DNA of 64,000 nucleotides from Mycobacterium sp. ACS4054 (GCF_001667275.1 NZ_LZHV01000041.1:124001-188000); one strand, 5' to 3'; counted from the first letter of the stretch, positions 23,701 through 31,598 are shown. Notes: a model not told the origin generated them from the letters alone. Numbers and translations are program-made.

Positions 23701-24199
23701 CGGCCGCCGGGATGGATTGGGTGCCGTCGGGCAGGAACTGCACGCGCAGCATCGGGTGGCGCCGGGCCAGCGCCGTGGCCGCCGCGCGCAGCCGTTCGGG
23801 GTCGATCGGGCCGCCGTCGAATTCGACGTAAAGGTGCCCGGCCACCCCGCCGAGCGGCTGGTTGTCCTGGCGGCCGACCCACATGGCGTGCTGCATCGGC
23901 GCCAGCCCGAAGGGCTCTTCCGGGGCGTCCGGCACGGGGGCCTGCTGCTCGGCGAAGTCGGCCGGCGCATCCGCGCAAACCAGGTCTGACCAGGCCTCGA
24001 TCGTCGGCGTGGCGGCCAGCGTGGCGAAATCGACGGCGATCCCCTGGCGGCGCCAGCGGCCCGCGAGGGTCATCATCCGGATGGAATCCAGGCCCTGGGC
24101 GATGAGATCGGTACCGGGGTGAACGTCGCCGACGCCGACGCCGAGCAGTTCGGCCACCTCTGCCCGGATGCCTTCCGAGCGCGCCGAGGCACGCACCAC
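20699..24199 (-). CDS. mbtB: MbtB, phenyloxazoline synthase (ArCP-Cy-A-PCP)
   Basis: A 1166-residue NRPS that accepts salicylate from MbtA, joins it to Ser or Thr and cyclises the product to the oxazoline. The aryl carrier domain has GLDSIRMM near residue 36. The cyclisation domain carries the DxxxxDxxS signature (DMQAADAMS) near 230. The A domain has FTSGSTGEPKG near 692, and the second carrier has GGDSVLATQ near 1083. No thioesterase follows; that function is the next gene. GTG at 24199 is chosen because AGGGAGGG lies a few bases before it and the sequence after it (VVRASARSEGIRAEVAELLG) aligns with the recalled start of the M. tuberculosis protein. It is the first gene of an eight-gene operon and sits 15 bp from an IdeR-like box. 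Confidence 0.95.
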   Translation of the reverse strand: MVRASARSEGIRAEVAELLGVGVGDVHPGTDLIAQGLDSIRMMTLAGRWRRQGIAVDFATLAATPTIEAWSDLVCADAPADFAEQQAPVPDAPEEPFGLAPMQHAMWVGRQDNQPLGGVAGHLYVEFDGGPIDPERLRAAATALARRHPMLRVQFLPDGTQSIPAAGGRFPVGVEDLRGLDGDRVDERLAAIRDAKSHQQLDGAVFELALTLLPGERSRLHVDLDMQAADAMSYRTLMADLAALYLGHQLPALSYTYPQYRRAVEAEEARPQPARDAARQWWAQRIPQLPDPPALPVTGDRRSRRSTRLWHWLDPQTRDALFSRAQARGVTPAMTLAASFANALARWSTTSRFLLNVPLFGRQPLHPDVDSLVGDFTSSLLLDVDLTGTRTAAERARAVQDAMRTAAAHCAYPGLSVLRDLGRHRGAQVLAPVVFTSALGLGDLFGREVTAQFGAPAWIISQGPQVLLDAQVTEFDGGVLVNWDVREGIFAPGVIDAMFGYHIDELVRLASADDSWDAPGPSPLPDAQRAVRDAVNGRTAEPSGEALHDGFFRQAEQRPDAPAIFASSGDLSYAQLRDQARAVAAALRAAGVGAGDTVAVMGPKTAEQVPALLGILSIGAVYLPIGADQPRDRTERIIETGAVRVALVCGGQRLSLPVPELTLADVLRGEPADIDSGRIDPGELAYVLFTSGSTGEPKGVEVTHDAAMNTVEFIARHFEIGPADRCLALSTLEGDISVMDIFVTLRTGGSIVVVDEAQRRDPDAWARLIDAHRVTVLHFMPGWLEMLIEVGRGRLSSVRVVPTGGDWVRPELARRLRAEAPDVRFAGLGGATETPVHNTIFEVADPIALPADWTALPYGVPLDNNACRVVNDAGDDCPDWVAGELWVSGRGIARGYRGRPDLTAERFVEHAGRTWYRTGDLARYWPDGTLEFVGRADHRVKISGYRVELGEIEAAMRRLPGVAIAVAALVPGSGGSEVLAAAVCPESSGAAAPTAELLSASMAELVPAHMIPRHFALLERIPFTSAGKIDRRAVARELGAAVSLSERPGFRAPSTPLESALAALLGDLLGADQVGRDNDFFALGGDSVLATQAVGRIRTWLDTPHIMVADIFASRTVAALAELLTGRERDAARLDQVAELYLEVIHMDAETVLSAAHQTGKPGTAQ

Positions 24200-24213
24200 G
24201 AACCCTCCCTGGA

Positions 24214-24232
24214 TTAGCAAAGGCTGCCCTAA
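24214..24232. promoter_or_regulatory. IdeR iron box 1 (mbtA/mbtB intergenic)
   Basis: TTAGCAAAGGCTGCCCTAA matches 14 of 19 positions of the palindromic IdeR consensus TTAGGTTAGGCTAACCTAA, including both outer arms. It is 15 bp upstream of the mbtB start and overlaps its likely promoter. Iron-bound IdeR at such boxes represses mycobactin genes. Confidence 0.85.
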
Positions 24233-24235
24233 GTT

Positions 24236-24254
24236 TTTGGTTACCCTATCCTTA
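24236..24254. promoter_or_regulatory. IdeR iron box 2 (mbtA/mbtB intergenic)
   Basis: TTTGGTTACCCTATCCTTA matches 14 of 19 positions of the IdeR consensus. Its centre is 22 bp from box 1 and it ends 42 bp before the mbtA ATG. Two tandem boxes in the mbtA-mbtB gap match the arrangement known in M. tuberculosis, so one site pair can repress both divergent transcripts. Confidence 0.8.
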
Positions 24255-24295
24255 CTCCCGGATCGCCGCCACTACGCCCCCCGCCTGAGGACCCG

Positions 24296-25951
24296 ATGAC
24301 CGCCAACACCCGGCAGCCCCGCACCGGGGCCCTCCAGGGGTTCGTGCCGTTCCCCGCCGATCGGGCCGCCGCCTACCGCGCGGCGGGGTATTGGGCGGGA
24401 CGCACCCTGGACACCATCCTGAGCGACGCGGCCCGGCGCTGGCCCGGTCGGACGGCCGTGCTCGACGCCGTGGGCGGCGCGCGCTTGAGTTACGCCGAGC
24501 TGGACGAGCGCGCCGACCGGGCCGCCGCGGGACTGCGCGGGCTGGGCATCGCGCCGGGTGACCGAGTGCTGTTGCAATTGCCGAACGGTTGCCAGTTCGC
24601 GGTGGCGCTCTTCGGGCTGCTGCGGGCGGGCGCCGTCCCGGTGATGTGCCTGCCCGGCCACCGCGCGGCCGAATTGGGACACTTTGCCGCCGTCAGTCAG
24701 GCCACCGGCTTGGTGATCGCCCACGCGGCAACAGGTTTCGACTATCGCGCCTTGGCGACCGAACTCGTCAAGGACCACCCGGCGCTCGAGCATGTGATCG
24801 TCGACGGCGACCCGGGCCCGTTCACCTCGTGGGCCGAACTTTGCGACCGGGCCGCCGCCGCGCCCGTGATGCCGCCGCAGGACCCGGAATCTCCTGCTCT
24901 GCTTCTGGTTTCGGGTGGCACCACGGGCACTCCCAAACTGATCCCCCGCACCCACGACGACTACGTGTTCAACGCGACCGCCAGCGCGCGGGTGTGCGGG
25001 CTCACCGCGGACGACGTCTACCTGGTGACGCTGTCGGCCGGACACAACTTCCCGCTGGCCTGCCCCGGCCTGCTCGGCGCGATGACGGTGGGCGCCGCCA
25101 CCGTATTCGCCACCGACCCCAGCCCCGAGGCCGCGTTCGCCGCGATCGAGCGCCACGGCGTCACGGTCACCGCCCTGGTGCCGGCCCTGGCCAAACTGTG
25201 GGCACAAGCCCGCGAGTGGGAGCCGGTGGCTCCGAAGTCCCTGCGGCTCTTGCAAGTTGGCGGGGCGAAGCTCGATCCCGACGATGCCCGCCTGGTCCGC
25301 ACGGCGTTGACCCCGGGGCTGCAGCAGGTGTTCGGGATGGCGGAGGGCCTGCTGAACTACACCCGGCCGGGTGATCCGCCCGAGCTCGTCGATCACACCC
25401 AGGGCCGGCCGTTGTGCGAGGCCGACGAGTTGCGCGTGGTCGACGCCGACGGCGCACCGGTGGCTCCGGGCGAGGAGGGCGAACTGCTGGTGCGCGGCCC
25501 GTACACGCTCAACGGCTACTACCACGCCGAGCGCGACAACGAACGCTGCTTCGACCCCGACGGCTTCTTCCGCAGCGGTGACCTGGTCCGGCTCCGGCCG
25601 GACGGGTATCTGACGGTCACCGGACGTGTCAAGGACGTGATCTGCCGCGGCGGCGAAACCGTCTCCGCGGCCGACCTCGAGGAGCAGATGCTGCGCCACC
25701 CGTCGATCTTCTCCGCGGCCGCGGTGCCACTGCCGGACCCCTACCTCGGCGAAAAAATCTGTGCGGCGGTGGTTTTCAGCGGGCCGGCGGTGACGCTGGC
25801 GGAGCTGAACGCCCACCTCGACCGGCGTGGGGTGGCCGCGCACGCCCGGCCCGACGTGCTGGTGGCGATGACGACCCTGCCGACCACGCCGATCGGCAAG
25901 GTTGACAAGAAGGCGATCGCCAGGCGCGTCGGCGCGGCGTCGGCGAAATAA
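24296..25951 (+). CDS. mbtA: MbtA, salicyl-AMP ligase
   Basis: A 551-residue member of the DhbE/EntE aryl-acid adenylating family, which activates salicylate with ATP and loads it on the aryl carrier domain of MbtB. The P-loop-like segment is LVSGGTTGTPKLIPRTHDDY near residue 205. The GMAEGLLNYTR segment replaces the YGPTE-type motif as in other aryl ligases. FRSGDLVR and the C-terminal catalytic Lys region PIGKVDKKAIARRV are present. Length is near the 565 of M. tuberculosis. Transcribed divergently from mbtB with both IdeR boxes upstream. No mbtJ follows; instead a hairpin and the acyltransferase cassette do. Confidence 0.95.
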   Translation: MTANTRQPRTGALQGFVPFPADRAAAYRAAGYWAGRTLDTILSDAARRWPGRTAVLDAVGGARLSYAELDERADRAAAGLRGLGIAPGDRVLLQLPNGCQFAVALFGLLRAGAVPVMCLPGHRAAELGHFAAVSQATGLVIAHAATGFDYRALATELVKDHPALEHVIVDGDPGPFTSWAELCDRAAAAPVMPPQDPESPALLLVSGGTTGTPKLIPRTHDDYVFNATASARVCGLTADDVYLVTLSAGHNFPLACPGLLGAMTVGAATVFATDPSPEAAFAAIERHGVTVTALVPALAKLWAQAREWEPVAPKSLRLLQVGGAKLDPDDARLVRTALTPGLQQVFGMAEGLLNYTRPGDPPELVDHTQGRPLCEADELRVVDADGAPVAPGEEGELLVRGPYTLNGYYHAERDNERCFDPDGFFRSGDLVRLRPDGYLTVTGRVKDVICRGGETVSAADLEEQMLRHPSIFSAAAVPLPDPYLGEKICAAVVFSGPAVTLAELNAHLDRRGVAAHARPDVLVAMTTLPTTPIGKVDKKAIARRVGAASAK

Positions 25952-25984
25952 GTCGGGGGCGACAGGTCGAAGTCCCCTCCGGGA

Positions 25985-26016
25985 GACTCACACCAAGAAT
26001 CGCAACGGTGTGAGTC
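25985..26016 (+). terminator. Perfect inverted repeat after mbtA, candidate terminator
   Basis: GACTCACACC (25985-25994) and GGTGTGAGTC (26007-26016) are perfect 10-bp arms around a 12-nt loop, starting 33 bp beyond the mbtA stop. There is no U-tract. It would separate iron-regulated mbtA from the following cassette. A protein-binding operator is the alternative. Confidence 0.5.
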
Positions 26017-26123
26017 ATGGGCCACCAGCGGAGAATCAACCGCTCCGGCAAAGGCCGTTCGGGCTTTGGCGCTGGGACGATTACTTCCGAGTTAACCGTG
26101 CGTACCAATTCGGCCATTTTGCA

Positions 26124-26151
26124 TTGTGGGCTACCTCACATCCCCTACGAT
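26124..26151 (+). promoter_or_regulatory. Candidate promoter of the acyltransferase cassette
   Basis: TTGTGG (26124-26129), a 16-nt spacer and TACGAT (26146-26151, TAnnnT type) precede the 47-residue ORF by 50 bp. Nothing resembling an IdeR box is seen nearby, so the cassette need not be iron-controlled. The rest of the 25952-26201 gap holds only the hairpin at 25985-26016. Confidence 0.35.
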
Positions 26152-26201
26152 GGCATTCTGCATCGGTCTTGGGAAGACTGTGATGCTCGAGGGGGGATCC
26201 C

Positions 26202-26345
26202 ATGCGCGCCTTTGACGCAGCTTATGCCGACACGCTCGCTCAGCCTGCGAGCATAACCCCTTCGGCGCTAATGTCATTCAGCAATTCATGCGCGCTCGCG
26301 GTAAAGGTCACGAAATGGCATCACCGGTTGGCGGACGAAAGGTAG
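26202..26345 (+). CDS. Candidate small ORF, 47 residues, coupled to the PapA-like gene
   Basis: ATG at 26202 follows a strong GAGGGGGGA ribosome site. The frame encodes 47 residues starting MRAFDAAYADTLAQPASITP and ends with TAG at 26343-26345, three bases before the next start. The product has no clear transmembrane segment and ends in a basic stretch. I do not recognise it. It may be a true small protein or a leader that feeds ribosomes to the downstream gene. Coding status rests only on the ribosome site, spacing and uninterrupted frame. Confidence 0.4.
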   Translation: MRAFDAAYADTLAQPASITPSALMSFSNSCALAVKVTKWHHRLADER

Positions 26346-26348
26346 CGC

Positions 26349-27719
26349 ATGTTCCTGGGGACGGTTGATGATTGGACAGCCGAGGGCACCGTCGTTTCCT
26401 GGTACCCGACCGCCACCACCCACGCGCGTGCAGCGGAAGCGCAATATCACCCGGCCCCAGTGAGTTACCAGCAGTCGCAGCATCTTCGCTATTACCGGCG
26501 CCAGGTCAGCCTCGGCCGCGATATTCCCCGGTTATGCATCGGGGCGTGGGAAATCCGCGGTGTCTGCGATGTGGACGCGATGACGCACGCCGTGAATAGT
26601 CATGTGCGGCGCCATGATACGTACCACGACCGGTTCGACTTCGACGACAACGACGAAATTCGCCGTTACGTTATCCCCGATCCGGCGGAGATCACCCTGG
26701 CGCCAGCGGATCTCGGACGGATGGCCCCGGTCCAGATCCGCAAACTGATTCTCGATACCCCGGATCCGCTGCAGTGGGACTGCTTCAGCTTCGGAATCGT
26801 CCAGGGCGAAGACCGATTCACCATGGTTATCGCGGTCGATCACCTGCGTGCCGACGGCATGTCGGCCGGGGTGATCTTTCTCGACATTCAGACGGCGTAC
26901 TTCGCCGCGGTGCAGAAGGCCGACATTGCGCTGCCACCCGCGGCCAGCCACCGCGAGTACAGCGCGAAGCAGCGTGCATACACCGCGGGGCTGAACGAGG
27001 CCTCGCCGGAGATCCAGACCTGGCGAAGCTTCCTCGCCGCGAACCGCGGTGCGCTGCCGCGGTTTCCCCTCGAGCTGGGGCAGGCCGCCGCCGATACGCC
27101 GGGCGCCATCGAGGTCTTCGACCTGATCGATGACGACCAGGGCCGGCGTTTCGAGGCGGCGTGCCGGGCCGCGGGGGCGCGCTTCAGCGGCGGCGTGTTC
27201 GCCTGCGCCGCGCTGGCCGAGCATCGGTTGACCGGCGCGCCGGTGTATTTCGGACTCACCCCGTTCGAGAACCGCCGAGACCCCGCCCACGCGACCGCGG
27301 TCGGGTGGCTGGCCAGCTTCGTCCCGCTGACGATCCCCACTGCGGGCGCGTCATTCGACGAGGTGGTCGCCGCCGCCCAGGCGTCCTTCGACGCGAACAC
27401 GGCCCTCGGCGCGGTGCCGTACTACCACCTGCTCGAAGCGCCCGACGCGGATCCGATCGAGATTCCGGACCGTCCGGTTCCGATGCTGTCCTACATCGAC
27501 ATTCGCAAGCTGCCGTTCGCCGGCGACTTCGACGGCCTGCGGGCCGGCATCTGGGGCGACAACCGCCTCTCGGAGACGGTGTGCATGTGGGTCAATCGCA
27601 TGCACGACAAGACGCAGCTGGTGGTCGCCTACCCGGGCACCGACATCGCCCGCGAGTCCGTCCGGCGCTACGTCGAGACGATGCGCGCAGAGTTCACCCG
27701 GGTTGCCGACGGTCCGTGA
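26349..27719 (+). CDS. PapA-like condensation-family acyltransferase
   Basis: A 456-residue protein of the polyketide-associated (PapA) acyltransferase group within the condensation-domain superfamily. These enzymes move acyl chains onto sugars such as trehalose or onto alcohol groups of complex lipids. The HxxxDG catalytic motif is HLRADG, near residue 163. A DxxxG-type structural motif late in the protein is less clear. It lacks adenylation or carrier domains. Spacing suggests an operon with two genes downstream. The closest known relatives by feel are PapA1/PapA3-like proteins, but the substrate cannot be told from sequence. It lies inside the mycobactin locus without an IdeR box. Confidence 0.78.
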   Translation: MFLGTVDDWTAEGTVVSWYPTATTHARAAEAQYHPAPVSYQQSQHLRYYRRQVSLGRDIPRLCIGAWEIRGVCDVDAMTHAVNSHVRRHDTYHDRFDFDDNDEIRRYVIPDPAEITLAPADLGRMAPVQIRKLILDTPDPLQWDCFSFGIVQGEDRFTMVIAVDHLRADGMSAGVIFLDIQTAYFAAVQKADIALPPAASHREYSAKQRAYTAGLNEASPEIQTWRSFLAANRGALPRFPLELGQAAADTPGAIEVFDLIDDDQGRRFEAACRAAGARFSGGVFACAALAEHRLTGAPVYFGLTPFENRRDPAHATAVGWLASFVPLTIPTAGASFDEVVAAAQASFDANTALGAVPYYHLLEAPDADPIEIPDRPVPMLSYIDIRKLPFAGDFDGLRAGIWGDNRLSETVCMWVNRMHDKTQLVVAYPGTDIARESVRRYVETMRAEFTRVADGP

Positions 27720-27795
27720 TGCCCGAGGCATTCCGGTTCGCCCGCAGGACGTCTCGGTACACATCCCATCGGCAGCCCCGCGAGGCACGGCGCCG

Positions 27796-29133
27796 GTGAC
27801 GAGGCTGGCCCTGCTGGACCAGGCCGCATTCTTGCGGCTGCGCGCCACCGGCCAGGGCAGCGCGGCCCAATGCACCTGGATCTACGACCGCGCCGTGAAC
27901 CTCGACCAATTGCGGGACTTCAACGGCAATCTCGGCGCCGGCCTGCTCGGACGCCGGATCGAGCGCTCCCCCTTGCCTTTCGGCCGTCACCGTTGGGTGC
28001 ACGACTGCGACTCACCCGCCATCGCGCTCGAGCCGCGACGGCCGCGCTCGGATATCGGCGCGTGGGTCGAAAGCCGTGCGCGCGTGCCCGTCGACCCGGA
28101 GTACGGCCCGTCATTCCACCTCGGCGTCCTGCCGTTGGACGACGGGGGCGCGGCGGTCACGCTGGTGGCGTCGCACTGCGTCGTCGATGGGCTCGGGTTC
28201 ATCACCGCGATCACCGAGGCGGTCGCCGGGCGTACCCGCAATCCCGGCTATTCCCAGGCGAATTCACGCAACCGGTGGCGGGCGATCCTGGCCGACCTGG
28301 CCGACGCCGTCATCGCCCTGCCGGCGGTGATCCGCGCGCTGTTCGCCACCCTGGCGATATTGATCGGGTCCTCTTCCAATCCCAAGCCGCGGCCCCGCCT
28401 GCCCGAGGCGCCGGTCGATGATGCCCCGATCGCGCTGCCGTCGGCGACGATCCAGACCGACGCCGCGGCGTGGGAAGCGCGTGCGCGCGACCTCAACGGA
28501 AGCAGCAACACGCTTTTCGTCGCGTTCGCGGCCCGTCTCGCGCACCGGATCGGCAGGGTGCTCCCCGGCGGCGACTCGGTGACGGTCGTGCTTCCGGTCA
28601 GCGACCGCGTCGCCACCGACGACGACCGGGCCAACGCGCTGACCTCGATCACGTTGACCGTCGACGGCCGCGCGGTGCGGGGCGACCTGAGCGGCGTGCG
28701 CGCGGATGTCAAGCGCGAGCTGACCTCCCTGGCAACACAACCCAACCCTATGCTGGCCGGCTTGCCGCTCATCCCGTTCACCCCGCGCTGGCTGGTCCGG
28801 CGCCTCGAAGGCGTCGCGATGTCGAGCGACCAACTCCCGGTCGGCTGCTCCAACCTCGGCGATCTCGATGCCGCCCTGGGGCGTATCGATGGCGCGGATG
28901 CGGGCGAGGTCTGCATCCGGCTGGTCGATCAGGGCGTCACCCGGGGCCGCGTCGAGCAAGGCCACGGCCAATTGTTCTGCAGCACGGGCACGATCAACGG
29001 CAGCCGGTTCCTCAATGTCATCGCCTACCAGAGCGGCGCCGACAACACCGCCGCGGCCACGCGCGAACTGGCCTGTCACGCGCTCGCCGACCTGCTGCTG
29101 TCCGCCACATCGGTGTACGAGGGCCGGATCTGA
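27796..29133 (+). CDS. Second condensation/PapA-like acyltransferase
   Basis: A 445-residue protein from GTG at 27796, preceded by GAGG at 27782-27785. An in-frame TTG at 27703 would overlap the upstream gene and add 31 low-complexity residues, so it is less likely. The HxxxDG motif reads HCVVDG near residue 126 (VASHCVVDGLGFITAI). The C-terminal half has PVSDRVATDDDRANALTSIT, a segment of the kind seen in wax-ester-synthase and PapA relatives. It is too divergent from the preceding gene to be a recent duplicate. Two adjacent acyltransferases of one superfamily suggest a di-acylated product. The next gene starts 2 bp after its stop. Confidence 0.7.
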   Translation: MTRLALLDQAAFLRLRATGQGSAAQCTWIYDRAVNLDQLRDFNGNLGAGLLGRRIERSPLPFGRHRWVHDCDSPAIALEPRRPRSDIGAWVESRARVPVDPEYGPSFHLGVLPLDDGGAAVTLVASHCVVDGLGFITAITEAVAGRTRNPGYSQANSRNRWRAILADLADAVIALPAVIRALFATLAILIGSSSNPKPRPRLPEAPVDDAPIALPSATIQTDAAAWEARARDLNGSSNTLFVAFAARLAHRIGRVLPGGDSVTVVLPVSDRVATDDDRANALTSITLTVDGRAVRGDLSGVRADVKRELTSLATQPNPMLAGLPLIPFTPRWLVRRLEGVAMSSDQLPVGCSNLGDLDAALGRIDGADAGEVCIRLVDQGVTRGRVEQGHGQLFCSTGTINGSRFLNVIAYQSGADNTAAATRELACHALADLLLSATSVYEGRI

Positions 29134-29135
29134 TC

Positions 29136-30383
29136 GTGGACCTCGGCGTCGGGGCGAACGAACGTCCACACAACGCGTTGTACGTCTGGGGCACCGCCGC
29201 CATTGCGGCCTGGACGGCCGCCGTCCTGTGGTGCGCCGTCAAAGTCGTTCCCTTGGACGTGTACTGGATGTCTTATTACGCCGCCGACTACGCGCACGGC
29301 TTCGTGCGCCGCGGGCTCGCGGGCGAACTGGTGCGGTTGGTCCCGGGAGACTACTTCTCGGTCGCGCTGGGTCTGCGGTGGCTGTCCACCGCCGCCTTCT
29401 TGGGCGGCCTGGCGACGGTGGCTGGCGTGGTGCTGTTCGGCCGCGTTCGGTCCGAGCGCAGGCTGATGGTCGCGCTGCTGATTCCGTTGCTGCCCTTCGG
29501 TGTGCCGTTCGCGGCGTATTCGGCCCGGCCGGACCTGTTCGGCGGGGCGGCGCTGGCGCTGTTCTCTTCGGCGCTGGTGTGCACCCGTTCCCGCGCGGGC
29601 GCGATGGCGTGGTGCGCGGCCTACGGCGTCGCGATCGCGGCGTTGACGCTCGTGCACGAGGCGATAGGGCTGGAGTTCGCGTTGGGGGCCGTGCTGGCGA
29701 TCATCGTCCTGGGCACTGCGCTGAATGGGTCAACGGGCCTCGGGGCGCTCCTGGCGGTGCTGCCGGGCGTCCTCACCGCGGCCGCGGTGGCGGCTTTCGG
29801 TCGTCACGACGTCGCCGCTCAACTGTGCGGGTCGGTACCGCATCAGTCGATGCCCAACCCGTTCGCCACGGTCACATCGCCAGAAACCCTGCTGCGCTAC
29901 GTGATCGACGGGCAATCGCGGCAAACCGATTATCACGACTGGGTGTGCCGCAACGTGATGCCCAACTTCGACAATGGGATCGCCGATGCCATCCGCAGCG
30001 TCGGGCACGTCGGAGCGGTGGGGCTGGCCATGTCCCTGGTGTTCGGTGCCGCCGCGCTGGTGTTGACGGTGTGGGGGCTCGGCAACGTTTCGGGGGTGCC
30101 GCCGCGGGCGTTCGTCGGGGTGCTGCGGGGCCGATGGCCGTGGGCGATCGGCGGGCTGCTGTTGGTCGCCCCGGTCTTCCTGACCGGCTATGACTGGACC
30201 CGCTGGCTGATCATTCTGGCGTTCGACGTCGGGGTGGTCTTCATCCTCTTCGCGGCGCGCAGGCCGGAGATCGATCAGCGTCCGACGCCAAAAGCGTTGC
30301 GGTGGTTCGCCCTTCTCGCCATCGCCCTCGCGCTGATTCCGGTGGGCGCGGTCCCCGGTTTCGGCGGTCCGCGGATGGTTTAG
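29136..30383 (+). CDS. Polytopic membrane protein of the acyltransferase cassette
   Basis: A 415-residue protein from GTG at 29136. By eye there are about ten hydrophobic segments spread over the length, with a hydrophilic loop near 215-285 containing LCGSVPHQSMPNPFATVTSP and a DYHDWVC segment. Near residue 50 it has DYAHGFVRRGLAGELVRL, a pattern that recurs in bacterial membrane proteins of polysaccharide and glycolipid clusters. I cannot name the family. Placement two bases after an acyltransferase suggests it transfers sugar to, or moves, the acylated lipid, as Sap/Gap-type and MmpL-linked proteins do in other lipid loci. That role is inference. Confidence 0.65.
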   Translation: MDLGVGANERPHNALYVWGTAAIAAWTAAVLWCAVKVVPLDVYWMSYYAADYAHGFVRRGLAGELVRLVPGDYFSVALGLRWLSTAAFLGGLATVAGVVLFGRVRSERRLMVALLIPLLPFGVPFAAYSARPDLFGGAALALFSSALVCTRSRAGAMAWCAAYGVAIAALTLVHEAIGLEFALGAVLAIIVLGTALNGSTGLGALLAVLPGVLTAAAVAAFGRHDVAAQLCGSVPHQSMPNPFATVTSPETLLRYVIDGQSRQTDYHDWVCRNVMPNFDNGIADAIRSVGHVGAVGLAMSLVFGAAALVLTVWGLGNVSGVPPRAFVGVLRGRWPWAIGGLLLVAPVFLTGYDWTRWLIILAFDVGVVFILFAARRPEIDQRPTPKALRWFALLAIALALIPVGAVPGFGGPRMV

Positions 30384-30498
30384 CAGGCGAGCGCGGCCGG
30401 CGGTGCTAACCGGTGACGACGGTGCAAGACAGGCAGGCGATGGTCGCCGTGCACTCCATCCCGTTGAAGATGGGAGGGATGTTAAGCGGGGCTCCGTG

Positions 30499-30513
30499 AA
30501 ACCTCTGGGGTTT
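30499..30513. terminator. Weak hairpin between convergent genes
   Basis: AAACC (30499-30503) pairs with GGTTT (30509-30513) around a 5-nt loop, between the convergent membrane-protein and desaturase genes. The stem is short. It is the best candidate in the 152-bp gap, which otherwise shows nothing. Confidence 0.3.
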
Positions 30514-30535
30514 GGCGGGATTGGCCGTTCTCGCG

Positions 30536-31552
30536 TCAGTGCCCGCTCAGTGTCAACGTGCCCTTCGTCTCGAGCACCTTGCTGGCGGTGATCCGTTCGG
30601 TCTTACGCGCCTCGCGTTCGAGGTACCGCTGCTTCGATTCGTCGAACTTGTCCGACGCCTGCTCGAGTTCCTTGATCAAGACGGCGAGGTCGTCGCGCAT
30701 CCGGGCGGCCTCGCCGCTGAAGTCTTCGCGCTCGAAGATGCGCCACTTCCGCAGCACCGGCATCACCACCTCGTCGAGATGGATGCGCGGGTCGTAGACG
30801 CCGCCGACGGCGATGATGACCGCCTTACGCCGGAATTCGGGCACCGTGAAGCCGGGCATCTTGAAATTGCGCAGGATCCGGTGCACCGACGCCATCGCCT
30901 GGTTCGGGGCGATGTCCAGGCCCGCCGCGCTGACGTCCCGGTAGAAGATCATGTGCAGGTTCTCGTCGTGCGACACCCTGGCCATCAGCGCTTCGGCGAT
31001 CGGGTCCGACGAGGCCTTGCCCGTGTTGCGGTGCGAGACCCGGGTCGCCAGCTCCTGGAACGAGACGTACATGACCGAGTCGAACAGGCTCTCGGCAAAC
31101 ATGTCACCCTGCTGGTTCTGCCCCGGGCTGAAGCCCCGGGTCATTTGCTCGAGGCGGAGTTTCTCCAGCGCCACCGGGTCGACGGCGCGGGTGACCACCA
31201 GGTAATCGCGCAACGCCGTGCTGTGCCGGGCTTCCTCGGCGGTCCATCGGTTGACCCACTGCCCCCAGGGGCCGTCCATGCTGAAGTTCATCGCGATCTC
31301 GCGGTGATACGACGGCAAGTTGTCCTCTGTCAGCAGGTTTTGCACCATCGCCACCTGCGCGACGTCCGGGAGCCGGCTTTGCCCGGGCTCCCAATCCTGA
31401 CCGTCCAGCGCGTAGAAGTTCTTGCCGTCCGACCACGGGACGTAGTCGTGCGGATTCCATTCCTTGAACATCGACAGGTGGCGGTTGAGCAGGCCCTCGA
31501 CCACGGGTTCGAGCTCGTGTAGTAGCTGCAGGTTAGTCAGGTCCTTGGACAC
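30536..31552 (-). CDS. DesA1-like acyl-ACP desaturase (diiron)
   Basis: A 338-residue soluble stearoyl-ACP-desaturase family protein, the same length as M. tuberculosis DesA1 and alike along its whole length as far as I recall that sequence. The two diiron EExxH-type helices are visible as TAEEARH near residue 105 and DENLH near 195, with further acidic ligands TEDN and SFQE. It introduces double bonds in acyl chains bound to carrier protein. GTG at 31552 follows GGAGGG. It is monocistronic and reads toward the acyltransferase cassette. DesA1 itself is normally elsewhere in the genome, so this is probably an extra paralog, possibly acting on a mycobactin or cassette lipid chain. Confidence 0.88.
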   Translation of the reverse strand: MSKDLTNLQLLHELEPVVEGLLNRHLSMFKEWNPHDYVPWSDGKNFYALDGQDWEPGQSRLPDVAQVAMVQNLLTEDNLPSYHREIAMNFSMDGPWGQWVNRWTAEEARHSTALRDYLVVTRAVDPVALEKLRLEQMTRGFSPGQNQQGDMFAESLFDSVMYVSFQELATRVSHRNTGKASSDPIAEALMARVSHDENLHMIFYRDVSAAGLDIAPNQAMASVHRILRNFKMPGFTVPEFRRKAVIIAVGGVYDPRIHLDEVVMPVLRKWRIFEREDFSGEAARMRDDLAVLIKELEQASDKFDESKQRYLEREARKTERITASKVLETKGTLTLSGH

Positions 31553-31598
31553 GGAGCCCTCCAGTTAAGTGTGTCTTCTCGTAACGCGCAATGTATCT

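Noticed and set aside
24272..25843. 523-codon frame antisense to mbtA
   Set aside because: His/Arg/Gly-rich shadow; it would also run across the IdeR-mbtA promoter side without a start signal.
27703..27795. N-terminal extension of the second acyltransferase from TTG at 27703
   Set aside because: Overlaps the upstream gene, has no ribosome site and adds residues unlike the family N-terminus; GTG at 27796 fits better.
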